From Triparma columacea (Eukaryota > Sar > Bolidophyceae > Parmales > Triparmaceae), in NCBI GenBank assembly GCA_030267965.1, contig BRYA01000096.1, positions 1 to 48,444 on the forward strand: 48,444 bases of DNA. The letters run 5' to 3'. Each line of letters opens with the position of its first letter. Position 1 is the first letter of the stretch. Below the pieces are notes generated by a model. That model did no database searches and was not told the origin of the DNA. It worked only from the letters and a program-made list of their open reading frames with translations. The position numbers and the translations under genes were made by a program. Positions 38,451 through 48,444 of the stretch are shown one piece after another.

Positions 38451-41400
38451 TTATACGCCCTCAACCACACCATCCTGGTCCTCCTCGTCGCTTTCCTCCT
38501 GACTTTCATTGTAATCACTCAAGCTTTCATCGCTGTCATCGCTTTTCCCCCCTTCAGCCTCCAAACGCTCCCGCTCTAATTCCAACCTAAGATATTCTTG
38601 CCTCTCTATGTACGCAGTCATTGCCGACTTTCGGTCCTCCTCGGTTCTCCTCGCGAGCCTCAAGGCAATCTCCGGCACGAAAGCCTCCACCTCAGCCCTC
38701 TTTTTCCGAACCCTCATCCCAGTGATTTCGTCTTCCTCCCACAGGCTATCGTCGTTAGGGTCGGCATCTTCCTCGTCGCTCTCCTCCTCTTGCACTCCGA
38801 GTTTCGTGAAGTCGCTGCTCGGCTGGTGGGTCTGGGGGGCCTGTCTTAAGAGGCCCCCAGGGAGCATTCCACTCACCCTTCTCCCGTCAATGAAGTTGGA
38901 GCTCCCGTCCAATATGAAAAGTTCTTCGTTCGTCGCAAAGTTGCCCAAGGCAATGGCAGCCTCCCTCGTGCACCTGAGTGCCATGCAGAGCTCGTCCCCC
39001 AACCCCGACCCGCGCGCAGCCGAAATATTGAAACCGAAGCCCATCTTATCCCCCTGCCCCTCCTCCTCGAAGGACCTAGTTTCCCCAAACAGCTCGCCGC
39101 CGTCCATGTACTTGATGCCATCCGGTTGCTTTCCCACCTCCCTGGATCCTGCTGCAATCTGCCCCAAAATCTTCATGCACCCCATCTCAATTGCCTGCTT
39201 CTTGGACTCCTCGTCGTGGGCCACGCTCCTACCGAGAGCGATGCAGGCATATGTGGCTGTCTCGTCGTCATCGCACAGGAGGAGGGTCACGAAGCATCCA
39301 ATGCCACCGCAAAGGCGCACTTCCTTCTCAAAGACTTGGTCCATAATCAGACCTGCGATTGATTGGCACGCGTGACGCTGCAACAAAGTGTCACCAGAAT
39401 TCATCATGCTTACCAACGGCGGCACGCCTCCCACCTTAGTCAGCTCCCTTGTCAGCTCATTGCTGTTTGCGCAAACAATTTTCATCTGCAAAGCAGCGGT
39501 CGACTTGAGGAAGTCGTCCCCCATCCTGCAAATTACGGCAAGAGCTTCGACGCCTCCGAACGCAACGAGTTCGTCTCTGTTATCATTGTTGTGCTTCAGA
39601 AGGTCAGAAAACATTGCAACGCAAGACTTTCTCTCCTCGGAGTCGCCGTTGAGCAAGATTTGAACCAGGTGACAGTTGATCTTCACAGAGGTGGCCAAGT
39701 GCCGATTCTCAGTATGGCGGTCAACGATGGCCTTAATGGCCTTGCACGCCGCAGCGTTGGCGGTGCGGTAGTAACCGTCGTTTCCGCCCCCAGCCCAATT
39801 GCCGCTCGTGACGCGGACGAAAGGCAGCAGTCCTTTGAACTGGCAAACGAACTGCTGCCCCGGGTGGCAGTTCTCCACGACGGCCTGGATGGCACACAGC
39901 GCGTAGATGATGACGTCGGGCTCATCTGAGTGTAGCAAGAGAAGGAGGACTGCCAAGGCCTTCAATTCCATTACCATGCGCTGCTTCACCACCTTGAAGA
40001 CGGAGGTTGAGTAGATGCACCTGCAAGCCTGCACCTGCAGCTCTGGAGGAGACCTCTTGGACGCGTGAGAAACGAGAGCCTGGAGGGCTGAAACTCCAAC
40101 CTCCGCAAAGCACTGTGCAGCAGTGCCGTGTCCCATGCAAAGGGAGGCCAAGGCACCAGACGACTCAATTTTGATATTCAGGTCGCAGTGGTTTGTTTCT
40201 GGGAGGGAGTACTGGACAGATAAGCCGTCCGTCGTCTGCCCAGTGAAGGAGCGTACCCCATTGGACAACGTTTCTATCAGAGTGTGGAAGATGTGGTTAA
40301 AGGCGGGGGCTGATCTCGACGACCTCGACTGTGTCTTGGATCTGCTCGCAGTTCTGCTGCCCGTCCTACTCCCCCCGGCCCTGCTCCCCGGAACGCTATT
40401 CGCGCTCGTTGCGTCTTTGACGATGCCCTCGACAATGGTGTCCTTGAACTCCTCGTGGCTTAGGCAGAGGCGCCCGATCACTTTGCACATTATAGCAGTG
40501 AGAGGGAAGCCGTCGACGCCCGCGGCGGTCAAGTAGGCATCCCTGTCGTCCTTCCCACCACCATTACCCCCAACCAACATTTCGCAGCCTTTCTTCATGG
40601 CCTCCTCGAGGCCGCTTGCCACGAGGGCTTGTGAAACCTCAAAGGTGAGACTGCTCGTTTCTTGGAGGTTCAAGTGGGAGTGGGGTTGAACCCTTGAGGG
40701 GTGGCGATCAGCATAGTAAGGAGCTGGAAGAGCCAGCTCCGCCATCAGCTGGCATGAAGCCGACGCAGACGCGTAAAGTTTCTCATCCAAGCGGTGGCTC
40801 ATGAGGGCCACCAAGACGGAAATGAACGACTGGGGTGCAGGAGTGGTGTCAACTGGAGGGTCGTTAGGCTGTGCTGCTTCGTCTGTTTGTGGGGCCTGAG
40901 GAAGATTGTCAATCTCTTCCAGTTGTGGGTCCTTCTTTTCTTCGGCAATATCCGACCTTGAGGCATTCTCCTCGACGTGCTTTTCCTTTCCACCTTCGCC
41001 GTCCTCGAAAAACCCACTAATCAGTTCTCCCTTGAAGGTCTCCATTCCACTCCACACAAAGTTGACAACCCTTCCCCTGATTTCCTTGGCGTGCTTTGCC
41101 AGGATTCCACAACCAAGCTTTCCGCCCTTGACCTTGCCGACAATTACTTCCATGTCGAGACAGTCCCGGTGAACATTCTCGTCCCATTTTGCCATGGTAG
41201 CCAGGACGGTCTCGGCGTATACGAAACCGTTGTTCTTGCTGTCTTCGAAATTCCCTCTGAGGCCCCTCTTTAGGCTAGATGGTACGATACAACGTGAGCA
41301 ATATCGGTACCCTTCTCCTTCATTCTGAGCGTGTTGATGGTCGGACGAGGGCAGTGTGTAGTTCTGGTGAAGGCTGAAGCTGACTTGTTCGGTGGAGGGG

Positions 41401-43361
41401 TCGGTAGGCTCGCCCTCCGAGTCTGATGAGTTATTATCCTGGTCCTCTTCGAGGTACTCGCCAAAGGGCAATTCGGCTGCGGAGAGCTCCACTAGGATAG
41501 GAACGAGGTCCAGGTCTCGAGCAATTGTGATCCCTTCAGGATTATCCTTGAGGCACCAGAACAAGACCTCCAAGGCGTGCCTCCATTCCCCGACACCGTA
41601 GCCTCCACTCGAAGGAAGCGTGTCCTCCATAACTAGGGACTACAAATAAGTGAAAGAGGTTTTGCGATAGTGGTTAGACTTGTCTTGTAGGCTGTATCGG
41701 GCGTGTCTGCTTTCGGCTCGTTCTCACCTTGAATGCGTCGACGACGGAGGGCAGGATCGAAGATGAATTCAGATTCTCGTGTGTTTTTCGGTTTGGTTTG
41801 AAGCCGTTTAGGGAGAGAGACGACGTTTTGCAAAGGCATCCGACGAGGTGCAGCGAGCTCCACAGAGTCCTATGCCCTCCCTTGGTAATCAGCTGGTTCA
41901 AGGAGGGAAGAATCGGGTGCGAGGCCTTGTTAGCCTCCTCAAGGAGGAGAGTTCCAAGGACGGAAGAACGGGCTTCCGATTTCGACTGGTTGACAAGATC
42001 AATGCGACCATAGTCATTTAGCACTTCGATTACTTCATTCTGTCTCTCCTCGTCGCCGACGCTCAGAGCGCAGATGCAACACAGGAGGGCGTTCACCTTC
42101 TCGCACGAAGCATCTAGAATGTTTGCCACCACATCGTACTTCGCCTTGACCTCCTCGTTCCGCTTGTGGGCAATACGGAGGTCCTTCCTAACGGTCTCTA
42201 GCTTAACCTTGAGGAACTCCTTCCGTTCTACCTTTTCATACTCAACCTCTGACTCCAAGGTCTTGATTTCCTCCTCCATATCTTCAATCTTCTTTTGGAT
42301 TTTTCGGCACGCGCCCTCAGTGTGATCCCAGCCTGCCTTCCTTTTGTTTTCATTCTTGACGAGCTTCATGTGCGCGTTTTGTTGGGCGATAAAGTGCTTG
42401 AGAAAGATTGATTGCCCGGAGACGGATTTGACAACGTCCCTCATCTCTGGGTGGTTGAGGAGGGAGAGGATGGCCTTAATCGAAAAGAGGACGACGTCCA
42501 AAATCAGCGGGTCGAGCGGAGGGGGCTGTGAACGAACGATTTTGGGGGTTTGCGTTAGTGGCTGAATTTGCGTCCCAGTTCCAAGCGAGCATTCTCACCT
42601 CTTTGCCCTCTTCGAGGGGTTCTGTGGAGGAGGGGACGTCGATATCATGGGTTGTTCTGTCCACCAGTATCAGGAGCCTCTGTGGAGCTGCGGTGAAAGT
42701 GTGGCGATGATTGTGAGTGTGGTTATTATTGCGCTGAGCAGTTGCGTTGTAATGCGTTGGAGATGTGTTGTCGCTCTCGTTCTTTAAACTTACCAGAGCA
42801 TGACAGAAAGGAAATTCGGGCCATTGAATCTTCCGCGGATGAAACGATGAGCGAGCAGACGAACGTTATCGCCTCAGTATCGACTTCTATCAAAAAATCT
42901 AATACCTCCTTCGATATTGTGATAGTCGCATTGTTGTTTTCAGGGTCCTTGTAAGTGAGCCCCACTGGAGAGATCTTTCCTCGAGATACCACCTTGATTA
43001 GCTTGTCAATCGCAGCTTTCGTCTCGGAGGACTGCACGAAGCTGTTCATGAAGGTTAGGGAAGGCGTGGCTCGCAAAGGGTTGGAGGAGGAGGAGGAGGA
43101 GGAGGAGGAGGAGGAGGGCGAAGGAGGGGAGAGAGAGAGGGGAACTAGACAGCTCGACGTCAACATCGGCGTGTACTGCTTGAGAGACTCCAAAAGGGGG
43201 GGGCGCTTTAAGGAGTACCTTCCTATCTGGCCCTGCAAGGCCTCCATGCAAGAGTATATGCAATCTGAGGAGTCGCTTGCTCGAGCCACTATACCCTTTT
43301 CTGTTGTAGGGGAGAAAATCGTAAAAACGGGGCCGGGTCGGACATCCGACTCATTGCCCAT
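38451..43361 (-). CDS. Giant armadillo-repeat protein with coiled coil, 1547 aa
   Basis: Exons 43361-42794, 42687-42599, 42525-41728, 41639-38451; phases 1, 0, 0 all join. Exon 1 carries a poly-Ser run. Exon 3 has a charged coiled coil (IQKKIEDMEEEIKTLESEVE, LETVRKDLRIAHKRNEEVKA). The long last exon holds ARM-type helical repeats (~1000-1330 of the full chain): LQALVSHASKRSPPELQVQA, ELVAFGGVEALAVICRMG, LTKVGGVPPLVSMMNSGDTLLQRHA, IGCFVTLLLCDDDETATYACIALG. The tail is acidic (SDDSDESLSDYNESQEESDE). ARM solenoids bind other proteins; partners here are unknown. The ATG at 43361 is taken as start because an in-frame stop lies a short way upstream; a 5' untranslated exon is possible. Confidence 0.82.
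43084..43125 (-). repeat. GAG microsatellite coding poly-Ser
   Basis: A run of gaggaggaggag on the plus strand encodes the poly-Ser tract in exon 1 of the armadillo protein. It also opens a false Glu-rich frame on the plus strand. Confidence 0.85.
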
Positions 43362-43992
43362 GCTGTTTGTACGACGAAGCTCCCTTCAGGATAGTGGAGC
43401 TGAGGGGAAATGCAGTTTTTGGTTTGGACATCCCAGGCCCCAACAGCATCGAAACTTGCTCAAAAAGGACCTTCAGGTGAGCCTAGGTTGTGATGTTTCG
43501 TGGGAATGTTAGGTTTTATCGGTTATTGAAGATATCTGGGGGGGGGTTCTGGGGGATTCTGCAATTGGAGACCTCGTTGTTGGGCAGTTTTGGTGGTTTG
43601 TGTCGAAGTCGAAAATTGAAAAGGTGTTGCTTATCTTTGAATTCCTTGGAGGGGAAGGGGGGGCGGGGGTCGAGAGTTGGATTGTTGTGCAGGCAAGGGG
43701 GGGCCAATGGGGTTGCTGCAGTGGGTTTGATGGGGAGGGGGGCTGAGAGGGGTTTGGGGAGGGAGGTGCCCCGAGGTTCGGAGCAGGGAGGATTTTTATA
43801 TCTCTTGGAAGCGAGCGAAGCGTGCTGTATGGGGTGTCGTTGGTTCCTGTGAATAGATTGGGTTGTACTGGTGATGATATGATATGCAATGTGGTGGAGG
43901 AAATGGCCGCTCAATGACCAAAACTTAATCCACCTTCCCGACCATATTCTTATCCAACCCTCCCACCCACCCACCCTTCTCCGCGCCCCCAG
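43362..43992. other. Uncertain region between armadillo gene and methyltransferase
   Basis: About 630 bp. The part 43362-43476 may be an upstream exon of the methyltransferase gene: in one plus frame it reads IVELRGNAVFGLDIPGPNSI with good codon use, ends at donor CAG/gtgagc (43477), and is phase 2, matching the acceptor at 43992 (gcgcccccag). A further upstream start is not visible. On the minus strand the same bases hold a good acceptor (tttcccctcag) that could serve a 5' untranslated exon of the armadillo gene. From 43477 to 43992 nothing else is convincing; G-runs make several false ORFs. Confidence 0.4.
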
Positions 43993-44050
43993 GAAAAGAA
44001 GTTTGATCGACGTTGACAAGTTCGAAGCTCGATTTACTTCCAAGGACATC

Positions 44051-44683
44051 ATGGCACAGTACGGAAAGACAGCTTACTGGGACGAGAGGTACACCAAGGA
44101 CCCCGAACCTTTCGACTGGTACCAGAGGTACTCTGGAATTCGCGACCTCGTCGCTCAATACATAAAAAAGGAGGACAATTTGCTTGTCGCTGGGTGTGGC
44201 AACTCCCGTCTTTCTGAGGACCTTTATGAGGATGGATACAGCAGCATTGCCAACATCGACATCAGCAGGGTCGTCATCGACCAGATGAGCGATAAATACA
44301 AGGAGAAGCCCGCCCTCACTTGGCAGCAGATGAACGTGTGCAGTTTGGAGTTTCCCGATGAGTCCTACGACGCCGTCATTGGGAAGGCGACCATGGACGC
44401 CGTGCTCTGCGGTGAGGGTTCCACCGCCAACGTTGCCAAGATGTGCTCTGAGGTCTCCCGAGTGCTCAATGCCAACGGGGTCTTTTTCATTGTCAGCTAC
44501 GGCGTCCCTGATAACAGGTTGAACTACCTTGAGAATGATGACTATGGCTGGAGCGTCACAGTCCACACTGTTCCCAAGCCGACCGTTAGTGCCACTGCGG
44601 TCCCCGACACAAAGGACGCTAATTCTGTGCATTACATCTACGTTTGCCAGAAGGGCGGAGGGGTGAAGCTGGAGGAGAACTAG
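44051..44683 (+). CDS. EEF1A lysine methyltransferase 4-like (METTL13/EEF1AKMT4 family), 210 aa
   Basis: Class I SAM methyltransferase. Hallmarks: MAQYGKTAYWDERYTKDPEP with FDWYQRYSG, SAM-binding LLVAGCGNSRLSEDLYEDGY, acidic IDISRVVIDQM, MNVCSLEFPDESYDAVIGKA and TMDAVLCGEG. These match the family that methylates a Lys on elongation factor 1A in the cytosol. The core length (210 aa) fits single-domain members. The ATG at 44051 is the natural start for this family, but a spliced upstream exon ending before 43993 may add residues (RKRSLIDVDKFEARF precedes in frame). The substrate assignment rests on family resemblance. Confidence 0.88.
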   Translation: MAQYGKTAYWDERYTKDPEPFDWYQRYSGIRDLVAQYIKKEDNLLVAGCGNSRLSEDLYEDGYSSIANIDISRVVIDQMSDKYKEKPALTWQQMNVCSLEFPDESYDAVIGKATMDAVLCGEGSTANVAKMCSEVSRVLNANGVFFIVSYGVPDNRLNYLENDDYGWSVTVHTVPKPTVSATAVPDTKDANSVHYIYVCQKGGGVKLEEN

Positions 44684-45020
44684 AGTGGAAGAGGGACTTA
44701 TATGGGGATATGAGATAGGTGGGGCGAAATAAAAGCGCATTTGGGTTTTACGAAGAATATTTATGACGGCGCGACATAAGGTCCGACCCATACTTTCTTT
44801 CTGAATGATATGATGTACGGGGAGGGGCCGAACACGAAGTGAAGGAGGGCGAAGAAACGTCGTAGAAAAAACAAACTTGAATTCGGATTGTGGATTGTGG
44901 AATTAATTAGGCTTCCTTGTAAACCTAGGGGTAACTCCTTCTTCCTTCTCCCTTGACCCCCCTCCCCCCCCCCACCTCTTCTACCGTCCCCCCCGCGGAT
45001 TATCCTTGCCACTTTTTGAA
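44684..45020. other. Intergenic, nothing recognised
   Basis: About 340 bp after the methyltransferase stop. It includes an AT-rich piece (~44870-44910), then a C-rich stretch (44945-44995) that probably belongs to the leader of the next candidate gene. No ORF or motif of note. Confidence 0.5.
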
Positions 45021-45603
45021 ATGTCAGCCCCTCAACCTTCCTGCCTGCCCTTGCCCATTCCCCCTCATCCCGACGATTCGGTGTGGGGGGAGAGGAAAGA
45101 CCCATCACCGTCCTCCCCCTCTTCTTTCGCTGTCGACCTGGCCACTCATGTCGATCCTGACAGTGGCTCTGATAGCCAATCTGATGAACGTCCTTCCTCC
45201 CCTATTTCTTCCTTCCTGCTGCCCACCCCTCAAACCCCCCCCTCTCCCCCTCCCCAAATCTTAACGTTTGACATGCTTATCGTTATTGGAGGTCGGTACC
45301 TTCGACTTCGAAGGTTTCCTCTTGAACGGTGAGAGGGAGGGCATAACCTTCCGGATTTTAGACTCAAATTAGCTCCTCACTCAGAGAGCCGATGCCACGC
45401 CCGTTACAGCGTCTCAGGTAGTGCTTGTGGACATGCCCCAGCATGTACACGACGAGATCATGTCCCTGCTGCAGGAGGCTCTTGAGTCTACTCCCTGGAC
45501 TCGGCGAACTGAGCATCAGTCTGCGTTCCACTACGGCCATCATGGAGGCCGAGTGGGGATAGTGGGGAGGTTTAGGGAAGGAGTTGGGGTTATTTATTTT
45601 TAG
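45021..45603 (+). CDS. Doubtful small gene, Pro/Ser-rich, 154 aa if spliced
   Basis: Candidate exon 1 45021-45291 begins MSAPQPSCLPLPIPPHPDDS and is Pro/Ser-rich with an acidic patch (DPDSGSDSQSDE), ending at LTFDMLIVIG. Candidate exon 2 45410-45603 begins SQVVLVDMPQHVHDEIMSLL and ends FREGVGVIYF before TAG. They join in phase 1 through a weak donor (gag/gtcggt) and acceptor ttacag. The second exon looks like a real protein segment, while the first is low complexity. No family recognised. Other donors (45328, gtgaga) leave a frame clash with exon 2, so the model is fragile. Confidence 0.35.
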
Positions 45604-45726
45604 GAAAGAAGATTTTTGAGCCAAGGAAATAAGTATAACAATAAAATTCTTGGTTGGGCAGAAAACGAAGGAGACAAGACACGACTAGATCAAATTTGTT
45701 CTTTTGGATCATCAAATAATTGGGTT

Positions 45727-47520
45727 TTACTTNNNNTCCTGCATCACGTTAAAGGTCTTGGTGCAGCTACAGAGGTTGCAGAGGTCGTTGTTCTTCCAAT
45801 TTTGGTCAGCGTGCTCCATCTGGCACAGAGGCGCCTCCTTGGGGAAGGCGGCGGCGTAAACGAGACGAGCAAGGGCAAAGCCTTTCATACCGAAATGACT
45901 ATAATGAGTATTGAGAGATGCTTTGTAGTCGAAGCAGTCAAGACGGACACTGTAACGAGTGTAGTTCAACACACTCGGCTCTCGAACTTTCTGCCAGCCC
46001 CCCTTCTCGAAAAGAACTGTCTTGTCCTTATCGCCTCCACTGTTGATGTTGATCCATATATCTCCCGTCATCGTGAAGTCGATCTTGTTCTGGTCGACCT
46101 CGAACACATCTCCAAGCCCTAATCTCGCTAAGCGATTCCCCTTCCCCCAACAGTTCGACTCCGTCATCTTTTCTTGCAACTTAATCATGATTGGTTGCTT
46201 GTAGTCCTCGATCTTCTTATTTCTGAGGGGACTGTTGAAGGGACGGGGTGGTAAGAATGATGGAGGATGAAAATTGATACTTAATACTCATCCTCACCTG
46301 TTGAAACTTTCAGTAAACGTCGTGCCGTCACCGTCGTTGTATGTGATTTTGACTGGGCCTTTCCCGAGCTCCTCCTTCTTCCTCTCCTGTCCCCTTTCAA
46401 TAATCGTGTCCCTGTACCTTTTCCTGTTCTTCTCCGAATTCAGAAAGTCCCCAGCCATCTTCGCTGTCATGAAAGGAGGGTCAAATCCCTCAAGGATTCC
46501 ATCTGGTCCACCCATTGACTTCAGATACCCTACCATCGTACTCCACTCGTAATTAAGGTTTTTCATCCCTTCGTTGTACCTTGTTGACATTTGTTTGTAA
46601 ATGGCCTTCTCTGATCTAGACTTATTTCTTGGATTTGAAGATTTGGTCTTGTACAACATTTTGTTTCCACTTCCCCACCCCCGGGCCCCAGGTCCCCACT
46701 TCATCTTGTATTTTTCTTTGAGGTAGGCCTTCCACGTTCTAGAGTTCATAGACGGGAAAGAGCAACGTGTTCTGTAGATTGAGGGAGTGTGAGATGGAGT
46801 ATGTTTAGAGAAGCATTTCGTCACATCTCACCTGTTTTCCGCCATGTAAAGGAGATGATTATATTTATACTCCTTCAGGAAGGGGACGTGGACGCGTTGA
46901 GGTGGAGGGGGAAGATTGTCAATATCTAGGGGGTACAAACTGGTCTTCTTAGCGATGCTCTTCAATCTTTTAATCGTTGCTTTGAGTTGTCTTTTGGCCC
47001 TCGCAGCTTCTGTCTTCTCTTCGAGCTCCAGTTTTCGCTTCTTTTCCTTGCGAATCTGAATCTGCTCAAGATAACCGATACTATGTTGAGGTGCTTCGGT
47101 GTGTTCGCAGTTGCAGTTGTCGAGATCGTCACAGGTGCAGCTGTCAGGAAACCGTTTTTGCTTGTCCCTCCTTGGCCTCGTGCATCCTCCCGTTGTCGTG
47201 GCCCCCGTCGTCTCTTCATCTGTATGGTTTTGTAAAGTTTCGGTCCCTCCCGTTGTCGTGGCCCCCGTCGTCTCTTCATCTGTATGGTTTTGTAAAGTTT
47301 CGGCATCGCCCACCTGGTCTTTGATCAGGTCCTTAAGACGGGATAAGGCGGATTGGTTTGGCGTAAGTTTACGGGGTGAGGGGGGGAGATTGAGGAATCG
47401 CCACGAGAAATCACAAAAGGCTTGGTGATTTGCTGATATAACGGCTTCTTGAGAACGAATTTTCGCTTGGATAGCCCGGAGGCGGACGGTGGAATAGGTG
47501 CTTGCTGAGGAGGATAACAT
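45727..47520 (-). CDS. HNH-domain protein, 3 exons, about 552 aa (3' end touches assembly gap)
   Basis: Exons 47520-46832, 46771-46298, 46222-45727; both introns phase 2. The C-terminal part has an HNH/homing-endonuclease-like segment: LARLVYAAAF, then CQMEHADQNWKNNDLCNLCS and CTKTFNVMQ, matching the H.D.n..N....NL......N pattern of HNH_3-type nucleases. The preceding ~100 residues (DIWININSGGDKDK, LNYTRYSVRLDC) are unknown. Exon 1 has a 20-residue sequence repeated twice (TETLQNHTDEETTG) and a Cys-rich CTCDDLDNCNC. Exon 2 is basic. HNH proteins cleave DNA in mobile introns and repair systems; its role here is open. The reading frame runs through the 4-base N gap four codons from the stop, so the C-terminus is uncertain. 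Confidence 0.7.
45733..45736. other. Assembly gap (4 N)
   Basis: Four unknown bases. They fall within the last codons of the HNH-domain gene; the true C-terminus cannot be read. Confidence 1.
47187..47307 (-). repeat. 60-bp tandem duplication in HNH gene
   Basis: Two exact or nearly exact 60-bp copies (unit includes cccgttgtcgtggcccccgt and ctcttcatctgtatggtttt) encode the 20-residue repeat in exon 1. The unit is a multiple of three, so the frame is kept. Confidence 0.92.
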
Positions 47521-47666
47521 TTATACGTAAATTCTACTATTTTTTGTTGTTTGTTGTTTTGGTGTCAGATCAATAATAAGTTAAGGTTCGGAGTTCGGAG
47601 AAGTTCGTTGCATGATCTGGCTCAAGTACACCATATGGGCCACATTATTTCATCCAAATCATTGTA

Positions 47667-48374
47667 ATGGCGAAGGTAAGCGCAATTGGGGCTTGTAAGG
47701 GTACTATCATCCCTCTTAAACCCACGAATTAACACTATTACGCGATGTCTTTGCACCAAACAAAGAGGAAAAAGAAGAAGGTCATCTCGAAATCGAAGAC
47801 TTCAACAAAGAAGCCCCTCCGTGCTCCAGACCCCAGCAGCAGCGGCGGCGGCATATTGGGCGAAATAGTTGAGGAAGATGACGAATCTGTTGTATCAGTT
47901 CCAGGAAGCCGCGAATCAGAGGGAGAAGATGACGGAGACCTCAACTCCACTGGCACCCAAGGTAATAAAGTGACGTGGACGTTCGACGTTGGAGGCGGAA
48001 CTAGCCCCAATTTCACCAACACCACACAACTTTTGGGTGCTGTTTCAATCAACTTCCTTGGGGATTACATTCGAGACCTTATCGAAGTTACGATGCAAAT
48101 GAAGGACGCAATGGACGACATGAAGGAAGCCTTGCAGGTTCGGGGTTTACTTCCGGAAGAACTGGGTCCGGAAGTTTCCGAAGTCCTCCACTCCGACAGT
48201 AATGTCACTTCAGGCACAGCCTACAAGGAGATCAGCCAACCTTCGGACGAGTTCGAGGTCCTCGCGCAGAGGCGCTCACGCACCAAGAAGACGACGACAA
48301 AGGCAGCTGCACCAGGCAAAAACGCACAGAAGGGAAGCAAGAAGAAGGGAGGCAAGAAGAGAAGCAAGAAGTGA
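47667..48374 (+). CDS. Lys-rich protein of unknown function, 205 or 209 aa
   Basis: Two starts are possible. Unspliced: ATG at 47745 gives MSLHQTKRKKKKV, 209 aa. Spliced: ATG 47667 encodes MAK, then a 90-nt intron with a strong gtaagc donor (47676) and acceptor acaaag at 47765, giving MAKRKKKKV, 205 aa. The basic N-terminus is followed by an acidic stretch (GEIVEEDDESVVSVPGS). A more ordered middle follows: VTWTFDVGGGTSPNF, LGAVSINFLGDYIRDLIEV, then a helix MQMKDAMDDMKEALQVRGLL. The C-terminus is Lys-rich (GSKKKGGKKRSKK). The two basic ends suggest nuclear or nucleic-acid-associated placement. No family recognised. Confidence 0.65.
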
Positions 48375-48444
48375 AGGGGGTAAAGTAAGGGGGAGGGGAG
48401 GGCGGGGGGAGATTTAAGGTTTTCCTAGTTTAAGAAAAGCACGG

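Noticed and set aside
42955..43512. 185-codon plus-strand ORF with poly-Glu
   Set aside because: Antisense to the armadillo gene exon 1; the Glu run is the complement of poly-Ser codons.
43509..44052. Minus-strand ORFs of 126 and 178 codons
   Set aside because: Two frames overlap over the same G-rich bases, no motif; region is likely intron of the methyltransferase gene.

Overview
This is nuclear DNA of a eukaryotic microalga, most likely a photosynthetic stramenopile (heterokont; diatom or bolidophyte grade). That placement is inference. Three things point to it: an APS kinase - ATP sulfurylase - pyrophosphatase triple fusion of the heterokont type; a nuclear gene for a protein with a plastid/thylakoid-lumen style leader; and small GT-AG introns (about 70-300 nt, donors mostly gtgag/gtaag/gtacgt, acceptors behind C-rich pyrimidine tracts) in a very gene-dense layout. 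I saw no rRNA, tRNA, CRISPR or prophage. A 4-base run of N lies at 45733-45736. Exon joins were worked out by eye from splice signals and reading phase; none is supported by transcript data.

Layout. 961-3038: Myb/SANT-like protein with two almost identical neighbouring introns. 3126-4540: gene-poor, AT-rich stretch holding a pair of 23-bp inverted repeats and a perfect hairpin. 4541-12995: three tandem ankyrin-MYND genes (A, B, C), each behind the same ~130-bp promoter cassette, with the sulfate-activation fusion gene between B and C. Copy C is a chimera: its tail carries an inserted Tudor-like segment, a nearly unchanged 107-bp piece of the neighbouring APS kinase and a C2HC zinc finger, and a decayed copy of the pyrophosphatase 3' end follows its stop. 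13095-23861: lumenal four-helix-like protein (-), two unknown proteins (+), an AlkB-type dioxygenase with UBA and UBZ-like modules (-), a VOC-fold protein (+), a large LRR protein (-) and a secreted/membrane microprotein (+). 24117-30816: a SASA esterase fused to a DOT1-like methyltransferase (-), isoprenylcysteine methyltransferase (+), Yos1 (-) and exonuclease 1 (+). 31016-38395: SRP receptor alpha (-), a 1013-aa His-rich zinc-ribbon protein (-) and an SPX-RING ubiquitin ligase (+). 38451-48374: a 1547-aa armadillo protein (-), an EEF1AKMT4-like methyltransferase (+), a doubtful small gene (+), an HNH-domain protein (-) and a Lys-rich protein (+).

Together these are mostly unrelated housekeeping genes: sulfate activation, ER targeting (SRP receptor alpha), ER-Golgi traffic (Yos1), prenyl-protein processing (ICMT), DNA repair (EXO1, AlkB), phosphate or nitrogen signalling (SPX-RING) and the thylakoid lumen. 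No operon-like system is evident. The distinctive points are a young segmental duplication that built a chimeric gene (11164-12995), an unusual esterase-methyltransferase fusion (24117-25962) and several head-to-head gene pairs whose start codons lie only about 10-100 bp apart.
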